Shown one piece after another: positions 1-6,013 of a DNA stretch of 10,531 bases. The number at the start of each line of letters is the position of its first letter. Position 1 is the stretch's first letter. The notes under the pieces were generated by a model. That model ran no database searches. It saw only the letters and a list, made by a program, of their open reading frames with translations, and was not told the DNA's origin. A program made the translations under genes and the position numbers. Source of the stretch: Acidobacteriota bacterium (GTDB taxonomy: Bacteria; Acidobacteriota; Terriglobia; Terriglobales; Acidobacteriaceae); NCBI GenBank assembly GCA_019510535.1, contig JAEKKE010000188.1, positions 1 to 10,531 on the forward strand. The letters run 5' to 3'.

Positions 1-420
1 GATGGCTATTTCTGGCTGATGGGCCGTGTTGACGATGTCATCAACGTCAGCGGGCATCGCCTGGGAACGGCGGAGATCGAGTCAGCGCTGGTTGCGCATC
101 CCGCTGTTGCGGAAGCCGCAGTTGTCGGCCGTCCGGACGACCTCAAAGGTCAGGCCATCTCTGCTTTTGTCACGCTGGAAGAACACGTTACAGCGACAGA
201 CGAACTGAAGCAGGAGCTGCGTAAATGGGTTGCCAAGGAGATCGGCGCCCTGGCGCGTCCGGACGATCTGCGCTTTACGCAGACGCTGCCGAAAACCCGC
301 TCGGGTAAGATCATGCGCCGTTTGCTACGTGAACTTGCGACGACAGGAGAGGTAAAGGGCGATACCACGACGCTCGAGGATTTCACTGTCATCGCAAAAC
401 TGCGCGAACAGGACGAGTAA
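1..420 (+). CDS. acs: Acetyl-CoA synthetase (AMP-forming), C-terminal part
   Basis: This is the last 139 residues of an AMP-forming acyl/acetyl-CoA synthetase; the gene begins before the window and is open from base 1. The enzyme makes acetyl-CoA from acetate, ATP and CoA through an acetyl-AMP intermediate in the cytoplasm. Visible signatures are the hinge/A8-type motif GRVDDVINVSGHRLGTAEIE near the start of the fragment, the mobile C-terminal domain, and the conserved TRSGKIMRRLLR near the end. The lysine in that last motif is the adenylation-step lysine, known in Salmonella Acs to be inactivated by acetylation. The GHRLGTAEIES wording and the C-terminus a little beyond the lysine motif fit Acs better than longer-chain acyl-CoA ligases, but the substrate pocket is outside the window. 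The gene ends in TAA, followed by a hairpin. No anomaly is visible. Confidence 0.9.
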   Translation, partial: DGYFWLMGRVDDVINVSGHRLGTAEIESALVAHPAVAEAAVVGRPDDLKGQAISAFVTLEEHVTATDELKQELRKWVAKEIGALARPDDLRFTQTLPKTRSGKIMRRLLRELATTGEVKGDTTTLEDFTVIAKLREQDE

Positions 421-431
421 TCTTCCAGGAC

Positions 432-456
432 GGCGGGCAGACTTCTTCTGCCCGCC
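432..456 (+). terminator. Hairpin after acs, probable terminator
   Basis: A perfect 10-bp GC-rich stem (GGCGGGCAGA / TCTGCCCGCC) with a five-base CTTCT loop begins 12 bases after the acs stop codon. The following sequence (TGCATCACAG) is not T-rich, so this is not a classical intrinsic terminator. It may act as a weak or factor-assisted terminator, or protect the 3' end of the mRNA. Confidence 0.55.
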
Positions 457-481
457 TGCATCACAGGGGACGTACGCCAGA

Positions 482-516
482 TATCGGCACTCAAGATTTG
501 CTTGAGAGTGCCGATA
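482..516 (+). other. Leader hairpin upstream of exported-protein gene
   Basis: TATCGGCACTCAAG (482-495) pairs with 501-516, the reverse complement apart from a two-base GA bulge at 506-507; the loop is ATTTG. The stem ends four bases before the AAGGAGA ribosome-binding site of the next gene. It could be the end of the acs transcript, a 5' leader structure or a binding site. The sequence does not say which. Confidence 0.5.
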
Positions 517-519
517 GTC

Positions 520-526
520 AAGGAGA
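520..526 (+). promoter_or_regulatory. Ribosome-binding site that sets a GTG start
   Basis: AAGGAGA lies 11 bases before the GTG at 538, a slightly long but acceptable spacing. An in-frame TTG at 502 lies upstream of this site and inside the hairpin arm, so the GTG is preferred. The GTG start also yields a clean signal peptide. Confidence 0.6.
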
Positions 527-537
527 GACCTCCCCTG

Positions 538-1140
538 GTGATCAAGTTGGCCGTAATCCGTGCTGTCTGCCTCGTCCTACTCTGCGCTGCTCCGATGGCA
601 CATGCTGCGGCCGGAGGTGCTGAAACTGCAAGCGGGCTCGATCTTTCGCCGACGCCGGTGTTGCAGATGCAGCCGTCACTTTACATCTCTCACTCATTAG
701 TACTGCCATACGCTCGCCAGGACTTCTCTTATAACGGGAAGCCGATTGCTGCGGTACAAAGCCGCTGGTCCGCATTGAAGGGCAGGTTTGGAGGCTGGAG
801 CTACTTCCCGCCGCCATCCCAGACTGCGGTGTCCGCGGCTCATCCGGCATTTGCTCAATTAAGCGAGTTGCCGATGTACGCCGGTGGAATGCTGCGGCGC
901 TTTCCGCAGGCGCCGGAAAACTCGTCCATGCGAATTCGCGACTTCAACGTGGGTCTCAGCACGCGGACACTTCTTTCCATGGGGATGAGCGTTCTGGACC
1001 GCGCGAATGGTGTGGTTGCGGCCATAGGCCTGAGCACGCGCTTCGGCCGCATCTCGGTGGAACGCGGAGAGAGCAAAGCTTTTGGGTCAGCTATCTCCAT
1101 GAAGCCGGTTACGGTCTTCCGCCTCGATCTGGTGCGCTAG
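538..1140 (+). CDS. Small exported protein of unknown function
   Basis: I do not recognise the family. With the GTG start at 538 the product is 200 residues. It opens with a typical Sec signal peptide: basic residues in the first eight positions, a hydrophobic core VCLVLLCAAP and an AHA-A cleavage region at about residues 21-24. The mature part has no second membrane segment and no cysteine pattern. It has a mid-region rich in Tyr, Trp and Pro (KGRFGGWSYFPPPS) and a C-terminal half with alternating polar and hydrophobic stretches ending FRLDLVR, which could be beta strands. A periplasmic or outer-membrane-associated role is a guess from this. The TAG stop at 1138-1140 coincides with the first three bases of repeat element A copy 1, so the C-terminus may have been set by that insertion. 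Codon use resembles the neighbours and the reading frame is intact, so it is probably a real gene. Confidence 0.6.
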   Translation: MIKLAVIRAVCLVLLCAAPMAHAAAGGAETASGLDLSPTPVLQMQPSLYISHSLVLPYARQDFSYNGKPIAAVQSRWSALKGRFGGWSYFPPPSQTAVSAAHPAFAQLSELPMYAGGMLRRFPQAPENSSMRIRDFNVGLSTRTLLSMGMSVLDRANGVVAAIGLSTRFGRISVERGESKAFGSAISMKPVTVFRLDLVR

Positions 1141-1252
1141 AGCATTTTCCCTGTTGCTAGGTAGCCCGAAAAGAGTGTGCAGCGGCGTTTTCATTGCGGA
1201 AAACGCCCATAGATGCCGCGGCCCTACATTACACCTCAGGGAAAATGCTCGA
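1138..1252 (-). repeat. Palindromic element A, copy 1 (inverted)
   Basis: This 115-bp element is in the opposite orientation to the other two copies. Its left end is TAGAGCATTTTCCCTGT (1138-1154). The right end CAGGGAAAATGCTC (1237-1250) is the matching inverted repeat, followed by GA where the other copies have TA. A central hairpin is formed by GGCGTTTTC (1184-1192) and GAAAACGCC (1199-1207). Read on the minus strand, its interior aligns clearly with copies 2 and 3, for example in the shared block CATCTATGGGCGTTTTC. It has no coding capacity. Confidence 0.88.
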
Positions 1253-1270
1253 GGACGAATCTGCGTCACC

Positions 1271-1304
1271 TTTTTTGTCATTTCGCAGCACAGCGGAGAA
1301 AGTC
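1271..1304 (+). repeat. Half copy of palindromic element B
   Basis: The stretch from TTTTTTGTCATTTCGCAG to GGAGAAAGTC closely resembles the left arm of the full element B at 7918-8032, but no matching right arm follows. It lies between two copies of element A. It is probably a decayed or truncated copy. Confidence 0.6.
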
Positions 1305-1309
1305 CGCCC

Positions 1310-1323
1310 TAGAGCACGCTCTA
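1310..1323. repeat. Short palindrome resembling joined ends of element A
   Basis: TAGAGC-AC-GCTCTA is a 6-bp perfect inverted repeat around two bases. The outer six or seven bases are identical to the termini of element A (TAGAGCA and its complement). It could be the scar of an element that lost its interior, or chance. Bases 1324-1366, between here and copy 2, show nothing recognisable. Confidence 0.45.
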
Positions 1324-1366
1324 AGTGCACCAAACCTGATAAGTTTTCATTGCCCTTTCGTTTGCG

Positions 1367-1480
1367 TAGAGCATTTCCCTGTAGGCGTACAGTAGGGCTT
1401 CCACATCTATGAGCGTTTTCCGCAATGAAAACGCTGCCGCATTTCTCTTTCGGGATATCCAGCAACAGGGAAATGCTCTA
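1367..1480 (+). repeat. Palindromic element A, copy 2
   Basis: This 114-bp element has perfect 16-bp terminal inverted repeats: TAGAGCATTTCCCTGT (1367-1382) and ACAGGGAAATGCTCTA (1465-1480). The central hairpin is AGCGTTTTC (1412-1420) with GAAAACGCT (1427-1435). The element ends 22 bp before the histidine kinase start codon, so any promoter for that gene lies in or before it. It is in the same orientation as copy 3. Confidence 0.9.
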
Positions 1481-1502
1481 GGATGCATAACGTTAGATAA
1501 CG

Positions 1503-3878
1503 ATGAAGAGCAGCCTGATCCGGGACGAGCAGTTAAGGCTTCGTGCGCTCGAACAATACGAGATTCTCGATACCCCGGCAGATTCGGCGCTGGACGACAT
1601 CTCGCGTCTGGCCGCGCAGATCTGCAATACACCGGCAGCCGCGATTGGCGTTCTGGACACGAATCGGATCTGGTTCAAGTCTCACCCAAACTGGGAGACG
1701 CCGGAACTTGCGCGTAATGCCTTTCCCGGCGATGAGACCCTGCAGGACGCGAACGTCTATGAAATTCCTGATCTGTCGCGGAACAAGCGCTTTGGAGCGA
1801 ACGGTATTGCCCTTGGAGAGACGACCTATCGCTTTTATGCAGGTGCGCCTCTAACGACTCCGGATGGCGCCCGTATCGGTCTGCTGTGTGTGCTTGATAC
1901 CGTGGCGCGCACGTTGAACGAGCAGCAGGTTGAGGCGTTGGAGGTTCTTGCTCGCCAGATTGTCACTCGGCTGGAACTCAGTACCCGAATGCGTTCGATG
2001 GATCGTGCATCCCGTACGCGGCAGCGTGTGGAGACGGCTCTTACCGTAGAACGCAACTTCGTCTCCGCCGTGCTGGATACGGTGGGCGCCCTGGTTGCGG
2101 TGTTGGATACCGCCGGCCGCGTCGTCCGCTTCAATCGCGCCTGCGAGGTTATCTCCGGATACCAGGTCTCGGACCTTATAGGCCAGCATCTCTGGGAGAA
2201 GCTGATTCCTGAGGAAGATATTGAGGACTCGATTGCGACCTTCGAGAGCATCGCCCGCGGCAACTTTCCGGCGACCTTCGAGAACTTCTGGCGGACGCGC
2301 GATGGAAGCTTGCGGCATATCGCCTGGAGCGCGACGGCCCTGCTCGATGAGCAGAATGAAGTCGCTTTTATCATCGCGACCGGCATCGATGTCACACTGC
2401 AACGTGAAGCCGAAGCGACACTGCGCGAGAGTGAAGCAAGATACCGTCAGTTGATTGAGGGTTCGCTCGGTATGGTGTTTACTCACGCCGAAGACGGAAC
2501 GCTGATCAGTCTGAACCGTTATGGCGCGGAGAGCCTCGGATACAGCATCGATGAGATGGTAGGCAAGCCTCTGGCGGACTTTGTTCCGGACGATGAGGTG
2601 GATGCCGTAGAAGCTTACCTGGACACGGTTTGCGCGACCGGCGAGGCTCAGGGAGAGTTGCGCCTATGCCAGCGAAATGACGAGATACGTGTTTTGGCTT
2701 ACCGTAATCGGCTGATTGAGGTAGAAGGCCGGCCCCCTTATGTCCTGGGGTTCGGCGTGGATGTTACGGAGAAGATGCGCGCGGAAGAGCGTCTGCGCGC
2801 GCTGCGCCGTCAGAGCGACTCGATCCTGGCCAGCGTTGGCGATGGCATTCTGGGTATTGATCTGGCAGGCACCATTACAGTAGTCAACCCGGCCGGAGCA
2901 CAGATTCTTGGCTATAAACCGCAGGATTTGCTTGGACGGAATCTACACGAAACCATCCACCATACGCGTACGGATGGATCGCCTGAACCGGCAGAGGGAT
3001 CGAAGATCCAAGAGGCGGTTCATCTCTCTGAGCCGGTTCGCGTCAGTGACGAGATCTTCTGGCGGAAAGATGGCACGCATGTTCCCGTGGATTACGTTGC
3101 AACGCCGTTGCTGGATGAAGGAGAGGCGGTGGGTGTCGTGGTTGCGTTCACTGATACCACGGCGCGGCGCGAGCTCGACCGGATGAAGGATGAGTTTGTC
3201 TCGACCGTCTCGCACGAGTTACGTACGCCGCTTACTTCACTGCGAGCGGCGTTGGGGATGGTCGCCAGCGGAGTGCTGCAGTCGCGCCCGGAAAAGGGAC
3301 AGCAGATGTTGGATATTGCTGTTGGCAACACAGACCGGCTGATCAATCTCGTCAATGACATTCTGGAACTGGAACGTATTGGCAGTGGCAAAGCAGAACT
3401 GCATCAGTCCAACGTGTCAGTCGACGAGCTGTGCCATCGTGCCGCTGACTTGCAGCAGACGTCGGCCGCAAAGGCAGGGATAGGATTCCGCTTTCAGGGC
3501 GAGGGCATCTTTGCATGGGCTGATTCGGATCGCATTCTGCAGATGCTGACGAACCTGATCTCCAATGCCATCAAGTTCTCGCCTGCGGGAAGCGAGATAT
3601 TTCTTGCGGCCAGATATGACGGGGACGGTGAGGTCTGTGTCGCTGTTCACGATCAGGGGCGCGGTATTCCGGCGGACAAACTGGAGTTGATCTTCGAACG
3701 TTTTCAGCAGGTGGACGCTTCAGACTCCCGGGCCAAGGGAGGAACCGGCCTGGGGTTGGCCATCTGCAAATCCATCGTGCAACAGCATGGCGGTGAGATC
3801 TGGGTGGAGAGCGAGATGGGACGGGGATCGACGTTCTATTTCACGCTACCCAGCCGCCCCAGCAGCAATCTGCGATAG
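1503..3878 (+). CDS. Soluble GAF-PAS-PAS-PAS sensor histidine kinase
   Basis: The 791-residue protein has the full catalytic core of a two-component histidine kinase. Domains in order: a GAF domain at about 10-165 (motif EQYEILDTPADSALDDISRL, typical of GAF-first kinases); three PAS domains at about 182-300, 307-425 and 430-550, of which the first two end in the GxDVT PAC signature; HisKA with the phospho-acceptor His571 in VSHELRTPL; and a HATPase domain with N-box Asn684 and Asn688, G1 box DQGRG 717-721, F box IFERFQQ and G2 box GGTGLGLA 746-753. No membrane segment, signal peptide or receiver domain is visible, so it should sense an intracellular signal and signal through a separate response regulator that is not encoded nearby. 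The GAF or PAS ligand cannot be told from the sequence. ATG 1503 is the earliest possible start, because an in-frame TAG lies at 1494-1496. No good Shine-Dalgarno site precedes it. The stop TAG is also the first three bases of element A copy 3. Confidence 0.92.
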   Translation: MKSSLIRDEQLRLRALEQYEILDTPADSALDDISRLAAQICNTPAAAIGVLDTNRIWFKSHPNWETPELARNAFPGDETLQDANVYEIPDLSRNKRFGANGIALGETTYRFYAGAPLTTPDGARIGLLCVLDTVARTLNEQQVEALEVLARQIVTRLELSTRMRSMDRASRTRQRVETALTVERNFVSAVLDTVGALVAVLDTAGRVVRFNRACEVISGYQVSDLIGQHLWEKLIPEEDIEDSIATFESIARGNFPATFENFWRTRDGSLRHIAWSATALLDEQNEVAFIIATGIDVTLQREAEATLRESEARYRQLIEGSLGMVFTHAEDGTLISLNRYGAESLGYSIDEMVGKPLADFVPDDEVDAVEAYLDTVCATGEAQGELRLCQRNDEIRVLAYRNRLIEVEGRPPYVLGFGVDVTEKMRAEERLRALRRQSDSILASVGDGILGIDLAGTITVVNPAGAQILGYKPQDLLGRNLHETIHHTRTDGSPEPAEGSKIQEAVHLSEPVRVSDEIFWRKDGTHVPVDYVATPLLDEGEAVGVVVAFTDTTARRELDRMKDEFVSTVSHELRTPLTSLRAALGMVASGVLQSRPEKGQQMLDIAVGNTDRLINLVNDILELERIGSGKAELHQSNVSVDELCHRAADLQQTSAAKAGIGFRFQGEGIFAWADSDRILQMLTNLISNAIKFSPAGSEIFLAARYDGDGEVCVAVHDQGRGIPADKLELIFERFQQVDASDSRAKGGTGLGLAICKSIVQQHGGEIWVESEMGRGSTFYFTLPSRPSSNLR

Positions 3879-3991
3879 AGCATTTTTCCTGTAGGTGTAG
3901 TGCAGGGCTTGTGCATCTATGGGCGTTTTCCTCAATGAAAACGCCGCTGCACCCTCCTCCCGGACTACCCAGCAACAGGAAAAATGCTCTA
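3876..3991 (+). repeat. Palindromic element A, copy 3
   Basis: This 116-bp element has perfect 17-bp terminal inverted repeats: TAGAGCATTTTTCCTGT (3876-3892) and ACAGGAAAAATGCTCTA (3975-3991). The central hairpin is GGCGTTTTC (3922-3930) with GAAAACGCC (3937-3945). It fills most of the gap between two convergent genes and starts with the stop codon of the kinase gene. A transcript from either side would fold into a long hairpin, so it could work as a bidirectional terminator; that is inference. Confidence 0.9.
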
Positions 3992-4016
3992 GGCCGTATC
4001 GACACGCCCCACAAAA

Positions 4017-4577
4017 CTATTTTGCATTGCCAGGCTTGGGCAACGCGCAGCACTCGCCGGCGAGTGGCGCATCGTTTGCGCTTGCATCCATCGCGACCTT
4101 CCATTCGCCGTTGATCTTTTTCCAGATGGTGATGTAGCGGCCTTCCACAACGAGCGGCTGACCGTTCGTATCTTTGGAGTGCCCTTCGTAATGTCCCCAG
4201 GTGAAGCCCATATCGCCGCTCGGACCCATCTGTGCGCCCTGCGGCTGCCAAGTCAATTGATAGTCCTTGGGGTCCCACTTTGCCTGCTCGCCAATCGCAA
4301 GCTTGCCGAAGGTCGCGGCACGTCCGTTGTTCAATACCACGGCATCATCGGCGAACCAGCTCGCGAAGGCTTTGCCGCCGCCCTTCTCGACGGCCTGATT
4401 GAAGCGGCCTTCCAGCTCCATCAGGAAGACCACTCCTGGTGACAGGGTGGGCACTGTCAAGGGGCTTTGCGCCTGCTGGTTCGGCTGATTGCTCTGCCCG
4501 AAGCCTAGTTGCGCGGTGGCAGCGTGGGTCGCCACGGCGGTCACGGCCACCCAAAGCAGAAGGAATGATCGACGCAT
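4017..4577 (-). CDS. Exported NTF2-like protein (DUF4440/SnoaL-type)
   Basis: The 186-residue product starts with MRRS, a hydrophobic stretch FLLLWVAVTAV and an ATA-Q-like cleavage region at about residues 20-23, so it is probably exported. A Gln/Asn/Pro-rich linker (about 24-45) leads into a cone-shaped NTF2-like fold. The signs are an N-terminal helix with LEGRFNQAVEKGG, the strand motif FADDAVVLNNGRAATFGK (residues 75-92), and the C-terminal EGRYITIWKKINGEWKVAMD (145-164). This ending is characteristic of DUF4440 and SnoaL-like proteins, which include small-molecule-binding proteins and a few isomerases or hydrolases; no catalytic role can be assigned. Two adjacent cysteines (176-177) lie near the C-terminus. 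The start at 4577 is chosen over an in-frame upstream ATG (4643) because AGAGAGG lies nine bases before it and the signal peptide begins there. It diverges from the symporter gene and converges on the kinase gene. Confidence 0.8.
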   Translation of the reverse strand: MRRSFLLLWVAVTAVATHAATAQLGFGQSNQPNQQAQSPLTVPTLSPGVVFLMELEGRFNQAVEKGGGKAFASWFADDAVVLNNGRAATFGKLAIGEQAKWDPKDYQLTWQPQGAQMGPSGDMGFTWGHYEGHSKDTNGQPLVVEGRYITIWKKINGEWKVAMDASANDAPLAGECCALPKPGNAK

Positions 4578-4607
4578 CTCCAGAAACCTCTCTTCGAGAC
4601 AGATGAT

Positions 4608-5981
4608 ATGCTCCGCACGATGGCTCTTCCAAAAACGCAACAAGCACTGGCCGTGGGCGGTGTGACTCTTTTTGCTGCCGCGGCGGCGGCCAGCCTTGCA
4701 ACTGTCTCTTCTTCTCTTTTAACGCTGGAAGAGGCGTGCCGTCTGCTCGGACTCGGCCTTTTCGCCATCTTCGCCTGGAAAAGCCGTTCACTGACGCCAT
4801 GGATCTTTTTCGCGATGCTCGCCGGCGGCGAGCTGGGCCATGATGCTCCGGTTTTTTCGTCGAACCTGAAGTTTCTTTCAGATATTTTTTTACGTCTCAT
4901 TAAGACGATCGTCGCGCCCCTGATTCTTGCCTCCCTCATCAACGGTATCGCCGGTCATGGCGAGTTGAAGCAGGTGGGTCGCATGGGTGTGAAGGCGCTG
5001 ATCTACTTCGAGGTGGTAACGACCTTTGCACTCGCCATCGGGATGGCTGCGATCAATATCAGCAAAGCCGGCGTGGGATTGACGCTGCCCGCTGCCAGCG
5101 GAACGTTGCCGCCGGCGGCTCCGATGCACTGGCAGGACTTCCTGGTGCACGTCTTTCCGGAGAACATCGCCAAATCGATTGCCGAGGGTCAGATCCTACA
5201 GGTTGCAGTCTTTGCCACGATCTTCGGGATTGCCCTGGCGCTGCTGCCTGAGGAAAAACGTACGCCGTTGGTCCGCCTCATGGAGTCGTTTGCTGAAGTG
5301 ATGTTCCGCTTCACTGGGATCGTGATGTATCTGGCCCCGGTGGCTGTGGGCGCCGCGATGGCATACACGGTCGGACATATGGGAGCCAGTGTTCTTCTGC
5401 CGCTGGGCAAGCTGCTGCTTACGCTATACCTCTCGCTGGTGGCGTTTATTTTGTTCATCCTGGTGCCGATTGCCTTGTGGGCAAAGATTCCCTTGCGCCG
5501 GTTTGTGGAGTTTGTTGCAGAACCTGCGACCATCGCTTTTGCGACCGCAACTTCGGAGGCGGCCTTGCCGACCGCCATGGAAAACATGGAGCAGTTCGGC
5601 ATTCCTCGCCGTGTGGTTGCGTTTGTGATTCCAGCGGGATACAGCTTCAACCTTGATGGATCTGCTCTCTACCTGGCGATGGCTTCGTTGTTTGTGGCCC
5701 AGTCGGCGAATATCCACATGGGCTGGGGCGAACAGGCGATGATGCTGGCAATGCTGGTTCTCACCAGCAAAGGTATAGCCGGTGTGCCGCGTGCCGTCCT
5801 GGTGGTGTTGATGGCAACTGCCACCACGTTCAATCTGCCTCTGGAGCCGATGCTGGTGCTGCTCGGGGTAGATGCGGTGATGGATATGGGCCGCACTTCC
5901 CTGAATGTTATAGGGAACTGCCTGGCGTGTGCCGTAATTGCACGCTGGGAGGGGGAACTACCAGCGTATACTGAAGAGTAA
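4608..5981 (+). CDS. Dicarboxylate/amino acid:cation symporter (DAACS family)
   Basis: The 457-residue membrane protein belongs to the sodium:dicarboxylate symporter family (GltP, DctA, GltPh). It should import C4-dicarboxylates or acidic amino acids with Na+ or H+ across the inner membrane. Family landmarks: the HP1 hairpin segment ATATSEAALPTAMENM (from residue 312), TM7 GYSFNLDGSALYLAMASLF with the NxDG cation-site motif (348-351), the HP2 segment LTSKGIAGVPRAVLVVL, and TM8 DMGRTSLNVIGN (426-437). Arg429 of TM8 aligns with the residue that contacts the substrate side-chain carboxylate in GltPh, so an acidic substrate is likely. About 55 residues at the N-terminus, with one or two hydrophobic segments (about 12-38 and 44-57), precede the region I recognise as the family core. 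ATG 4608 has only a weak upstream GAGA; ATG 4620 in frame is a possible alternative. The exact substrate is not determinable. Confidence 0.9.
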   Translation: MLRTMALPKTQQALAVGGVTLFAAAAAASLATVSSSLLTLEEACRLLGLGLFAIFAWKSRSLTPWIFFAMLAGGELGHDAPVFSSNLKFLSDIFLRLIKTIVAPLILASLINGIAGHGELKQVGRMGVKALIYFEVVTTFALAIGMAAINISKAGVGLTLPAASGTLPPAAPMHWQDFLVHVFPENIAKSIAEGQILQVAVFATIFGIALALLPEEKRTPLVRLMESFAEVMFRFTGIVMYLAPVAVGAAMAYTVGHMGASVLLPLGKLLLTLYLSLVAFILFILVPIALWAKIPLRRFVEFVAEPATIAFATATSEAALPTAMENMEQFGIPRRVVAFVIPAGYSFNLDGSALYLAMASLFVAQSANIHMGWGEQAMMLAMLVLTSKGIAGVPRAVLVVLMATATTFNLPLEPMLVLLGVDAVMDMGRTSLNVIGNCLACAVIARWEGELPAYTEE

Positions 5982-6013
5982 CCCCGGCGGCCTGGTGCCG
6001 TCGAACCAGAATA

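Noticed and set aside
502..537. Earlier TTG start for the exported protein
   Set aside because: It sits inside the hairpin arm before the ribosome-binding site and would bury the signal peptide behind twelve charged and proline-rich residues.
1138..1480. CRISPR array
   Set aside because: The repeats are long, palindromic and in opposite orientations, without regular spacers or cas genes.
1409..1717. Open frame crossing element A copy 2 into the kinase gene
   Set aside because: It overlaps the kinase in another frame and starts inside a repeat; its product shows no family features.
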